Position numbers and translations under genes: made by a program. Below are positions 37,401-46,900 of a stretch of 64,000 nucleotides of DNA, piece by piece (positions within the stretch are counted from its first letter, which is position 1; each line of letters starts with the position of its first letter). The stretch is taken from positions 1 through 64,000 of the forward strand of contig CAXUKO010000024.1 in NCBI GenBank assembly GCA_964251665.1. The letters run 5' to 3'. The DNA is from JBBQLG01 sp964251665. GTDB taxonomy: Bacteria; Bacteroidota; Bacteroidia; Cytophagales; Spirosomataceae. The notes beneath the pieces were generated by a model. The model searched no databases, was not told the DNA's origin, and saw only the letters and a program-made list of their open reading frames with translations.

Positions 37401-38031
37401 TTCAGCAGTTACCACCAGTGGGTGCAATTTATTACTGCGAGTCGTAGCTAGGTTAAGAAAGTTTAGAATTGCCGATATTGATGCCATTGGAGAAATTAGT
37501 CCTATAATGGGATCACAACCCTACTTTAGTCGTGCAACGGTAGATAGGTTTGCTGATAAGTTCATTCCCGACGAAACACGAATTCAGCAAATCATTAATA
37601 AAATTAAGGATTTAGGTGATTTAGATGGAACACGTACAGAGAGTGTTTCTGATTTGCTATTCGAAAGGGACGGATTTTTAATGTTTGACGGTAAAATTGG
37701 CTCGAATAATGGTTTTGATGGTGTTTACGTAAAAGGCACTTTGAGTAACATTCAGAGTGTTATAATAAATGATGCTAAACCTATATATCGAGGTCGTATT
37801 GAACTTAGCGCAGGGAATGCCGCTACATCGCTACCCAATCAGATGAGCAGAGCATGGATTCAATATGTACTGGATGGTTTAAAAGGGGCTTCTAGTCAGC
37901 AATCCAGGGATTTAGGAAATGCTTTACAACGTGAATGGACTAATAATCCGAGTAAGTTTATCCGTACTGTGACAGCGGTAGAGAAAGACACGGGTAAGGT
38001 CGTTATTTTAAAACTTGATAGTTTATACTAA
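28475..38031 (+). CDS. Giant exported Ig-repeat protein with C-terminal nuclease toxin domain
   Basis: One gene split in this assembly by 100 N bases (29930-30029); the frame shifts by one across the placeholder gap but the protein text matches on both sides. It has a signal-like start (MILSLRLVFRILSLLFIWF), Ig-like 'CAG...WSTG' domains, and about nine tandem 67-70-residue repeats (32068-34161). An AT-rich C-terminal region of about 650 residues ends in a domain with NNGFDGVYVKG, VIINDAKPI (D-x-K) and NQMSRAWIQYV. That pattern matches restriction-endonuclease-fold toxin tips of polymorphic toxins. The gene right after it looks like an immunity gene. A contact-dependent or secreted antibacterial toxin is inferred. 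Confidence 0.7.
29842..30523 (+). repeat. Cys-rich repeat unit flanking the assembly gap
   Basis: The unit coding CAGASTAPTWVDTGAPYCQ and following residues is present before the gap (ending 29929), partly after it (from 30030) and again at 30437-30523, nearly identical at DNA level. The repeat explains why assembly failed here. Confidence 0.85.
29930..30029. other. Assembly gap (100 N)
   Basis: Exactly 100 N bases, a standard scaffolding placeholder, so true length is unknown. It lies inside the giant toxin gene within a repeated unit. Confidence 0.98.
32068..34161 (+). repeat. Tandem Ig-like/SprB-like coding repeats
   Basis: About nine copies of a 67-70-residue unit with ASIAGNLSICAGQTTTLTAS and YRWSTGATT...GTYSVTV cores, plus one divergent insert. 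Copies differ by scattered changes, showing expansion by recombination. Related copies occur in the 1875-residue protein at 47400-48980. Confidence 0.85.
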
Positions 38032-38035
38032 GACA

Positions 38036-38806
38036 ATGAACAAAATAGAACAACTCCAAAGTAGGTACTCATTTGAGTTAGAAAATGAGGCTAACATTCT
38101 TGAGCTAATTAATACTAGAGAAGCAGATAATGCACAAATGAGTTCTTGGATTGATACTCTATGGTATTGTAATCAAGTTTTTGCTTTTAAGTCTTTATTA
38201 GTTGATGAAGATTCTACAAAAGCGAAGGAATACTTCTATATCTGTGGACTTCTTTTTGAAGCTATGGCACAATTAAGTAATATTTATAATGAGAGTAATG
38301 TTTTCATGGCTTTTCATAATCGACTTAGCTATGCGTTAGTTAGTGATAACACTCAATTAATTGATCGATTAAGTTTTCTACGTGGTACGTTTAACGAGCG
38401 ATATATCAAAGAGGGATCTTTAATGATAACGATGCAATATGCTATTCGTGACAATTGGAGTGCCTTGGCTCAGATGATGGATGTATTCAACAAACGAATT
38501 GATAAGAATCGAGAGATGTGGCGAATTAATGATCGAGACTTTTTTGCAGGACTTCTTAAACGTGACGTAGGTCAAATAGAGCAAGCTTTGAGCGCATTGA
38601 TCAGTCCGCGAGTGCATAAAAAGAGAAATCTCAATGAACTGTATGGGGAATTTGTCTCGCATCCGGCCTTAGGCTATGCCAAGTTAGCTTGGATGAAAGG
38701 TCTCTACGTACAAGTAAGTAGTCAACTCATACCTCAAGAATTGCTAATGGGTCAGTTTCAACGAGAATATATAAATCCATACAGTTTTTTGAACAAAATT
38801 ATATAG
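38036..38806 (+). CDS. Imm49-like immunity protein
   Basis: About 256 residues from MNKIEQLQSRYSFELE at 38036, 4 bp after the toxin stop; an ATG at 38015 would overlap the toxin end. It is a soluble helical protein with RINDRDFFAGLLKRDVGQIE and HPALGYAKLAWMKGLYVQ, the pattern I associate with Imm49 immunity proteins. It would bind and block the nuclease tip of the preceding giant protein in the producer and its kin. It is AT-rich like the toxin C-terminus, consistent with the two moving together as a module. The Imm49 label is from motif memory, so the family is moderate and the role well supported by position. Confidence 0.6.
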   Translation: MNKIEQLQSRYSFELENEANILELINTREADNAQMSSWIDTLWYCNQVFAFKSLLVDEDSTKAKEYFYICGLLFEAMAQLSNIYNESNVFMAFHNRLSYALVSDNTQLIDRLSFLRGTFNERYIKEGSLMITMQYAIRDNWSALAQMMDVFNKRIDKNREMWRINDRDFFAGLLKRDVGQIEQALSALISPRVHKKRNLNELYGEFVSHPALGYAKLAWMKGLYVQVSSQLIPQELLMGQFQREYINPYSFLNKII

Positions 38807-38825
38807 CTCACTAACGACTTAACCA

Positions 38826-40661
38826 ATGCGTTACTTCAATATTGCTCCTATAGCAACCACTTTACTGATTGCCAATGCTGTTATATTGTCTGCTCTAGCC
38901 CAAAAGCCACTTGAAAGCGTAGATGTTAAATTATTAGATTTCACACTACCCCCCTTCCCGGTTGAATTAGTCGGTCTTACTTCTAACCCAGCAAGTAACT
39001 TGCGCTACCAAACGCTGATGCCTATTGCCGGGCGCATAGCTTCTACAACCGATGAAGCTAAATTAAAAGGCGCTATCGCGCCACCAGCTGGTGTATTTAT
39101 TTATACTGGCGGCCTTGATGTTCAAGGGAAGGTGTCACCCGGGCAAGGTTCGGTCTTCGGTCAGCCCGATGCTCGGCTTAAACTGGCCGAAGACACACCG
39201 ATAGATTGGGCCGTGTGGGGTACTAAAGCGTCCGATGGTCCACTGCGGCTCCCTTATGGGGGGAGTTATGAGCAATTGCCCCCAAATCTTGCCCCCACCC
39301 GGCGGGTCCGGCAGATGTCACTGGCCGTCAGTGGTTCTGGGCTGAACTACGCCAACTACAGCCTTTATCCCCGCTACCGGCTCATCAACCGTTTCATTGA
39401 CCCGGTCAGTAATCACTTTGTGAGCCGGGCCGAAGAAGTTACTCCTCAGCAGGCGGCCAATCAGCAGAAACTGGCCCGCTACATTCCCGTCGAGGGTGAT
39501 TCCCCCTGGCAGCGCGGGCAGGTCATTGCGCTCTCGCCCACGCGCTACGAAGGCGTAGCTACCCGCTTCGTGGAGGGTGATAAAACCGCATCGGCTAAGC
39601 AGGTGAGCCTGCTCACCTTCGATGAGGCCGGGAATCTGCTCAAAGACCAGCCCATCGACTTTCCTTATACCCGCAAACTCACCGCCCGCCTGCCCGTCTG
39701 CGATGCCACGGGTAAGATTGTGGGCACCTTCAGCGTCTTTGCTGATGGAGGGGGAAAAAAAGACGCCCGGGATCCCGAAGAGAACCGCTTTGCTGTGGTC
39801 GTTACCGACGAACAGGGGCAGGTTTGGAACCAGTTTTCCTGGACCAACGGCGAGGGCAGCGGCCGGGCCATCATTCCCACTTACGTGCTGCGCAAAGGGG
39901 ATGACCTGCTGGTGTACACTACCAATCAACAGAAAGTGCTGAAACCCGTCGAGGAAAGCTGGCGTATCGATAAGGCGGGCAAAGCTACCCTGCTCAGTAG
40001 CCTGCCGGGTGGCGAACTGGCCGACCGCTCGAAGGAAATAGGTGCAGTCAACAACGGTCAGCGGGCCGGGTGGTATAACTATACCGGTAGTCAGTACATA
40101 GACTCATTCACCGATGCCAAAGGTGACGTGTGGCTGCTGCTGCAACGTCAGGCCGATGCCCCCGGTGGCAGCACCAGCATGGGTACACCAACTCAATCGG
40201 CCCCAGCTGGCCGGCTGATGGGTTTTGCCAACAAACTCAACCAGCTAACGGGGCAGACCCCACCTGTAACCGCAGCCCCCGCTCCGCAGTCTGTCGAATC
40301 CGGGAAGATCTACAGCGATTTGTTCGTGCTGCATTTCGACGCGGACCTGAAGCTTAAACAGCAAACCGTCATTGCCCTTGACCCAATGCCTGACCCGGTC
40401 CGATTCAAGCGGTCAGTCCGGGCGTCGGGTGCCGATTATGTGCTCAACAACGCAGCTAACACCCGGCTCCGCATCCGGTACGAAAAAGCGATACCCGAAG
40501 CCTTGTCGGTCGAGCGGCTAACGCCCGTCGAGAGTGTGCCGTTAGCCGGCCCAGATACCGATAATTTCGTCATTGACGAAACGATTGGCAAGATTTATGT
40601 ACTGTACGGGGTACCCAGAAAGCCCGGTTTGGGTCGTTTGCTGACGTATTCCCTCGATTAA
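38826..40661 (+). CDS. Exported protein, unknown (611 aa)
   Basis: Signal peptide (IATTLLIANAVILSALAQ) then a mature protein without recognised domains, alternating beta-rich stretches (LSLAVSG.., SVFADGGGKKDARDPEENRF). It follows the immunity gene by 19 bp, but GC is higher, back to backbone level. It lies between the toxin/immunity pair and two larger exported proteins, suggesting a shared surface function. Possible delivery or anchoring roles are speculation. Confidence 0.65.
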   Translation: MRYFNIAPIATTLLIANAVILSALAQKPLESVDVKLLDFTLPPFPVELVGLTSNPASNLRYQTLMPIAGRIASTTDEAKLKGAIAPPAGVFIYTGGLDVQGKVSPGQGSVFGQPDARLKLAEDTPIDWAVWGTKASDGPLRLPYGGSYEQLPPNLAPTRRVRQMSLAVSGSGLNYANYSLYPRYRLINRFIDPVSNHFVSRAEEVTPQQAANQQKLARYIPVEGDSPWQRGQVIALSPTRYEGVATRFVEGDKTASAKQVSLLTFDEAGNLLKDQPIDFPYTRKLTARLPVCDATGKIVGTFSVFADGGGKKDARDPEENRFAVVVTDEQGQVWNQFSWTNGEGSGRAIIPTYVLRKGDDLLVYTTNQQKVLKPVEESWRIDKAGKATLLSSLPGGELADRSKEIGAVNNGQRAGWYNYTGSQYIDSFTDAKGDVWLLLQRQADAPGGSTSMGTPTQSAPAGRLMGFANKLNQLTGQTPPVTAAPAPQSVESGKIYSDLFVLHFDADLKLKQQTVIALDPMPDPVRFKRSVRASGADYVLNNAANTRLRIRYEKAIPEALSVERLTPVESVPLAGPDTDNFVIDETIGKIYVLYGVPRKPGLGRLLTYSLD

Positions 40662-40754
40662 CCCGATGCATTAACCTCCTCAAGTAATCTATTCATTTTC
40701 AGGGAATTATATTTCGACCTTGCCGGCCGACCGCTCCCTTACTGTGCTTACTGT

Positions 40755-43700
40755 ATGAACGCTATGGCTACTTATCTACCACGCCTGCTCGGAGTTCTGT
40801 GTCTCTGGGCTACTTTTATAACGGCTGTCGTTGCGGCAACGCCCCCCATCGATGACGGGTTGCCGATGCCGACCAAACCAAGCTGGGGGAGTGGACAAAG
40901 TGCCCTGTCACCAGCTTTCCTGCTGGCTCTAACGGAGACTAAAGCCCGGTTGGCCGCCCGAACGGCGTATCTGCAATCGGAAGCCAGGACGTATGGCGCC
41001 ACCGTAAGCAAAGCGGCTCAGTCGGAGCGCGATACAGCCGCCAGTCTGTTTGGCTTTTTGGACGGGCGGGGTGGGTACGTGGATAGCCTGCGCGGCAGCG
41101 ATCTGACCGTATTGCCGGTGGGCATTCGTAAATCGCTGGGGAGTGGTAATGGCTCCCTGGAGATAGGTATTTTGAAAGTACGTTTTCTGGCTGATCAGGC
41201 GTTACTGACCGTATATGTCCGGCTCAAGATCCCCTCGCCAGACCCCAATTCAAGTATTAAAGAGCGGGAATTGTTCTTCGGGGCCGACGACGTAGTCTTC
41301 AGTCGGGACGGGGGGCTGGCCGGTGATTTCAAACTGGTGCTGCTGGGCGATTTCATCCAGCCGCTGGGCAACATGACCCTGCGCTTCATTGGCGGGCTCA
41401 ACCGCTACACGGGTGCTACCGATGCCCTGACCTACGCGACTGTCAGTTGCAATCAACTGGCGGGACTGGGCGTAGCAGCCGAAGTGATTTTTCCCCGTTC
41501 GACACTGCTTCCAATCAATCCGCAAACGGGGGATGAGCTACCCGGACAGGTAAGAGCCGCCTTCCGGGTCGATGCCCCCGAGTTTAGTGATCTGCTGGCC
41601 GAGATTCATTTCAGCCAGCCGTTTGCGGTAACTAAGTATCCCAAATTTGGTTTCGACCTGGCAGGCGCTTTTTTAGATTTAAGTGATAAGCGGAACTCAG
41701 CGGGTGTGGTTTTTCCTAACGGCTATTTCGATAATCCACAAAATCAACTGGCGGATGAATCGCCCGGTAATACCAACTGGCGGGGCGTTTATGTCGATGG
41801 GTTTAAACTGATTCTACCCAAAGAATTTAAACCCGCCGATAGTTCGGGGCGGCTATCCATTGACGCTAACCATTTACTGCTTGACAGGCAGGGCGTGAGT
41901 GGCCAGATCGGTATGCACCGGCCGACCAACCCCTATGGGATGTCGGCTTCAGGCTGGTCCATGTCGCTGAGTGACTTCGAGCTGAATTTCGAGAAAAGCC
42001 AACTGATCGGCGGTAAGTTCGGCGGTTTCTTAAAGCTACCTATCGCCCCCGATACCCCTATCCGCTACGACGGCCGTATCGACGATACGGATAACTATGG
42101 CCTGCGCTTAGCCAACGTCAGTACACTGGCCATTGACATGTGGCGCGCCGAAGCTGATCTGCTGCCCAATTCGAGCGTCGAACTGAATGTAATTAATGGT
42201 CAGTTCAAACCCCGAGCCATTTTACATGGTAAACTGGGTGTCTACACCAACATCAGCGGTAGCCAGCAGACCAAAACGACCGCCTTGTTCAAATTCGAAG
42301 GCATCAATTTCGCCGGGCTGGTCCTCCAAACCGAGCGCCCCTACATTCAGGCCAGTTCGTTCGGCTACGAAGGCGACCTCAAACTGGCGGGGTTCCCCGT
42401 TACCATTCACCGGATCGACGCCCTGTTTCAGGGGGACTCGGTTGGGCTGGGTCTGAATATGGAGGTCAACCTGATGGAAGGAGCCTTTGGTGGCCAGACC
42501 GCTTTTACCATTTTCGGGTCCATCCAAACCGGTACTATCCACCGCTGGTCGTTTAAACGGGTCAACTTATCGGAAGTATGCGTGAAAGGGACAGCTACTA
42601 CCTTTAGTTTGAGTGGCTGCGTCAAGATCTACGAAAATGACCCTCGCTACGGAACGGGTTTCCGGGGCAGCGTTGACTTTGGCATGACGCAACCGGCTAA
42701 GGTCAAAGTCAACGTGGCGGCTACTTTCGGCTACAAGAATTTTAGGTACTGGTATGTATCTGGTGGGGCCTCCGTACCGAATATTCCCCTGGCCGGTCCG
42801 CTGTCGATCAATTATCTCTACGCCGGTGCTTACTATCGCATGAAGCCGGTACCGTCACCCGACATTGCCTATGAGCCGGATGAGAATACAGGACTGGGCT
42901 TTAAAGGCGGGATTGGCGTAGTAGCGGTGAGTAATGACTTGTTCGAGGGGTCGGCCGGTTTCGAGATGCTCTTCAATCGCAATGGTGGATTGAACAGCGT
43001 CGGCATCTTTGGCGACTGCGCGTTTACTGCTGGTCGGAAAGACAAAACGAGTAATGCCAGTTTCTTCGCCAGCAAGCAAAGTATTCTATATAGCCAGCCC
43101 TACAAACCGGCCGAAACCTTCGACAATGCTGAGCTGGACCGCAAGGCCCGGGCCGAGTATCAGGCGGCCAGCAACGCCAGTAAAGCACCCATTTATGCGC
43201 GGATGGTGCTGCTATATGACAACCAGAACCATATTTTCAAGGGCACCTCCGACGCCTACGTCAATATCAGCAACATCGTTTACGGAGGGGGGGCGGGTAA
43301 CCGGATGGGCCTGATCGATTTATACTTTGCACCCGACCAGTGGCACATCTACCTGGGCACTGTTGCGCAACCCTTTGATCTGACGATCAATTTTGGGGTC
43401 AAGGCAACTACCCGCTCCTACCTGATGGTAGGCTATGGTATTCCCGAAAAACCCAGTCCTCCAGCCGAAGTATTAAATGTGATCGGCCGTGCCCCGGTCC
43501 GTAGTGACGGAGATAAGCAGACGCTTACGCTTGGTCAGGGGTTCGCTTTTGGAGCCAGCATGAATGTAAAACTCGGTGGCTGCGCCTGGGTGGGTTGCCT
43601 GGAAGCACAGGCTTTGGCTGGCTTCGATGTGATGGTGCGTGATTATCCGGGTGGCTACTGTGGGCGCAAACCGGTCGGTGTCAACGGGTGGTATGGAAAC

Positions 43701-43898
43701 GGACAGATCTACGCGCTGGCCAATGCGGGGCTTAGCGTGTTTGGCTTCCGATTGATCAGTGCGGCTGCGGCTATTGTTTTAGATGCCGGATTGCCTAACC
43801 CAAGCTGGTTCCGGGGCACCTTGTCCGCCCAGGTCAAACTACTCTTTGCCAAGCCCCGCATTTCATTCACCATTCAGTCCGGTTCGGTCTGCCAATAA
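40755..43898 (+). CDS. Large exported protein, unknown (1047 aa)
   Basis: Signal peptide (YLPRLLGVLCLWATFITAVVAA; start at M1 or M4 of the frame). The mature protein is beta-rich with repeated Gly/Phe/Tyr patterns (GGFLKLPIAPDTPIRY; VNVAATFGYKNFRYWYV), which could form a beta-helix or an outer-membrane barrel-like body. No named family. It shares an operon-like spacing with the 611- and 1875-residue genes. Length and composition suggest a surface structural role. Confidence 0.65.
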   Translation: MNAMATYLPRLLGVLCLWATFITAVVAATPPIDDGLPMPTKPSWGSGQSALSPAFLLALTETKARLAARTAYLQSEARTYGATVSKAAQSERDTAASLFGFLDGRGGYVDSLRGSDLTVLPVGIRKSLGSGNGSLEIGILKVRFLADQALLTVYVRLKIPSPDPNSSIKERELFFGADDVVFSRDGGLAGDFKLVLLGDFIQPLGNMTLRFIGGLNRYTGATDALTYATVSCNQLAGLGVAAEVIFPRSTLLPINPQTGDELPGQVRAAFRVDAPEFSDLLAEIHFSQPFAVTKYPKFGFDLAGAFLDLSDKRNSAGVVFPNGYFDNPQNQLADESPGNTNWRGVYVDGFKLILPKEFKPADSSGRLSIDANHLLLDRQGVSGQIGMHRPTNPYGMSASGWSMSLSDFELNFEKSQLIGGKFGGFLKLPIAPDTPIRYDGRIDDTDNYGLRLANVSTLAIDMWRAEADLLPNSSVELNVINGQFKPRAILHGKLGVYTNISGSQQTKTTALFKFEGINFAGLVLQTERPYIQASSFGYEGDLKLAGFPVTIHRIDALFQGDSVGLGLNMEVNLMEGAFGGQTAFTIFGSIQTGTIHRWSFKRVNLSEVCVKGTATTFSLSGCVKIYENDPRYGTGFRGSVDFGMTQPAKVKVNVAATFGYKNFRYWYVSGGASVPNIPLAGPLSINYLYAGAYYRMKPVPSPDIAYEPDENTGLGFKGGIGVVAVSNDLFEGSAGFEMLFNRNGGLNSVGIFGDCAFTAGRKDKTSNASFFASKQSILYSQPYKPAETFDNAELDRKARAEYQAASNASKAPIYARMVLLYDNQNHIFKGTSDAYVNISNIVYGGGAGNRMGLIDLYFAPDQWHIYLGTVAQPFDLTINFGVKATTRSYLMVGYGIPEKPSPPAEVLNVIGRAPVRSDGDKQTLTLGQGFAFGASMNVKLGGCAWVGCLEAQALAGFDVMVRDYPGGYCGRKPVGVNGWYGNGQIYALANAGLSVFGFRLISAAAAIVLDAGLPNPSWFRGTLSAQVKLLFAKPRISFTIQSGSVCQ

Positions 43899-43950
43899 AT
43901 AGTGCCTTCACTCTTCCATCCGTTGATCTTTTTCAGGTAGATCCGTCATT

Positions 43951-46900
43951 ATGCGTAACTCTATTTTTACTCTGTTGCTGGTTTTAGTCCTCTGGCCATT
44001 CCTGAACGTAAGGGCTCAAACCGAACTGCCCACTGTGCGAACATTGGCCCGAGCACAGTCAACCCAAATTTTACTGCGGTGGGAACCCAGCACGGAAGCA
44101 CTCTGGACGGCGGGTATTCGCAATGGCTACTTTGTGGAACGACGGGTAGTGTTACGCAACAATGTGCCCGTAACCGAAGCTTTCACCCGCTTAACGGCCC
44201 AGCCAGTTCAACCAGCCTCCCCAGCAGCATGGACCCCTTACCTGCGTCCGGACAGCGTACAACACCAGACACTATACAAATTAGTCACCGGCGATACCTT
44301 AGCCCAGCGGCCCGCTGATACGCTCAACCTTGATCGATCAGCGGACAATGACCGACGCTTCTTCTTTGGTCTCCTGTCAGCCAGTCAAAGTTATTCGGCC
44401 GCCCGGTTAGCGGCTTTAGGGTATATTGATACCAACGTGCAGGCGAACGAACGCTACGAATATCGGGTTCTACTGGCCGTGTCTCCCAATGGAGTTACGG
44501 TCCAGTATCCCGTGACGAATCCAATTGGGCTGGCGGATTACGCTCCGCTGGCGGCTCCAATGAAACCAAAACTGGTATTCGGGCGGTATTACGCTTCAGT
44601 CAAATGGCTTCATGATACGCTGCAATCGCCGTTCGTTAGCTACTGGATCGAACGTTCCCTAAACGGAACCAGTTACAAGCGGGTCAACGACCGGCCCTTC
44701 GTGATGCTCAACGGCGCGACGAATTTATACGCTTATGAAGACTCCCTGCCCAAAGGCCGAAAAACCTACTATTACCGTATTGTCGGGAAAACACCCTTTG
44801 ATGAAGTGAGTACATCGCCCGCTGCGGTTGGTCAATCCAAGGACGATATGGTGCTGGCGCCCCGCATCAAGACTGTAAGACTACAGCCCGATAACCGCGT
44901 ATACATGACCTGGCAGTTTCCTGGTGATACCGTTTTGAGTACGCCCAGTCAGGCGGGTGCCGATTCGTTGTTGAAAAGTTTTTTCATCAGTGTAGCTGCT
45001 TCCCCTTCCGACAAACCTGTACTGGTGCAGTTCAATGTGAACCCCAGGGATACCGTGGCCTACATTGCCAATTACAGTGGTAAAGTGCCGGGCGGTTCGA
45101 CCTTATACTTTACACTTGGAGCCGTGCGTCAGGATGGCGATACGCTGCTATCTGCATCGGTTTTTGTGGAACCGCTCGATACGATTGCCCCGGCTAAACC
45201 TGCCGGGTTGAAAGGGCGAATAGACGCAAACGGGCAGGTGTATCTAAGCTGGTTACCAAATGAAGAATCCGATTTATTGGGTTATAAAGTATTCAGAAGC
45301 CAGCGCCAGGGAGAAGAAGCCTCAGCGGTATCGGATACCACACTGTTGCTAAGGTCCGAATTCACTGATTCGATTACACTCAACAGTTTGAATCCAGCCC
45401 TGTTTTATCAGGTCAAAGCACTCGATACCCATTACAACACGTCGGCACCGTCTGTACCCTTACAGCTACTCAAACCGGATGTCGTACCCCCTACCGCCCC
45501 TTTCTTTCTTTCGGATTCCCTACTGAATGGGCAGTTAAACTTAACCTGGGCACCGAGTTCTTCAACCGACGTCGTACGCCAGTTATTACTCCGACGCGAA
45601 ACCGACTTGGCTCCCTGGCAGCTACTGATGACTTTCGCTAGGTCAGTAACAGCTTATACTGATGCCGGCATACAGCCAGCAAAAAGTTATCAGTATCTAC
45701 TGCTAGCGCAGGATGCCGCCGGGATGACATCGGATTCCACGGCGATTCGACGAATTGCCGTACCGGCTTCACAGGGGGCCGCCAAGCCCATTTTGACTGC
45801 CTTTAATGCATTGCCCGATGCCGATTTGCCCGGTATCCGACTGAGTTGGAGTTATACCGGAAGCGACGTCAGCGAGTATCAGCTTTACCGCGCCGTAAGT
45901 AGTAAGCCCTTTGGTTTATGGAAAATGTTATCGGGTCTTGAACGTTCTGCCGATGACGGAGAAGCCACCTCCAGCGGTACATACCGGTACAAAATCCAGG
46001 CCGTCTTCAAGGATGGTAGTGTATCAAACTGGCAGTCCGTCTCGGCAGTGCTGAATGGGTCGACAATAACGCCGGGAGTAACTCCCTATGTGCAACAGGT
46101 GCTGGCTGGTCAGCAGGCATCGGTTGGAAAATCCTTTACGTATACCTTGCCGGATTCTGTTTTTGCAGACCCGGGTCATACCGGCATCATAATGACTATT
46201 TTACCGCAGGGTTTACCCGATGGTCTGACTGCGGTCGGGCGTACGTTGAGCGGTATTCCCCGTCAGGCGGGCACTTTTACGATCACCGTACAGGGGCGGC
46301 AACCCTCGGGTTATCTGCTGGCCACTACGTTTTCGTTAACCGTCGGCCAATTGCCAACCTCGGTAGCCGGCATACCCAACCTGACGGTGACGATTGGTCA
46401 GTCGTTTAGCTATGCCGTGCCAAGCTGGGTATTTGCCAGTGTGGGAGGCCAAGCTCCTCAAATTTCAATAGCGCCGTCCGGTTTACCCAGTGGGGTAGTG
46501 GCCAATGGCTTAATCTTACAGGGTGTATTAAGCAGTCCCGGCCCCTTTACCGTAACTGTTCAGGCACAAAATAATCAGGGAGGGATGGCTACGTTAACCT
46601 GGTTACTTACCGGTAATCAGCCACCCCAGGTGCAAACCCCGTTAACCTCATTGAGTGCACTGATCGGGCAGGTGGTCAGTTGGAGTGTACCCGCTGCGAC
46701 GTTCCGTGACCCTGATGGCCAACTTACGGAGGTGCGAATCCGGAGTAAAGGACTGCCTCCTGGTTTAGCTGTTCGTCAAAACCAGCTGGTAGGTGTTCCC
46801 ACTACGGCTGGTAGTTACAGCGTAACTGTAGTCGCCACTGATAATGGCGGAGCTGAAACCGAAACCACCCTACTCGTTCGGGTAGACCAAGCAGCCAACC

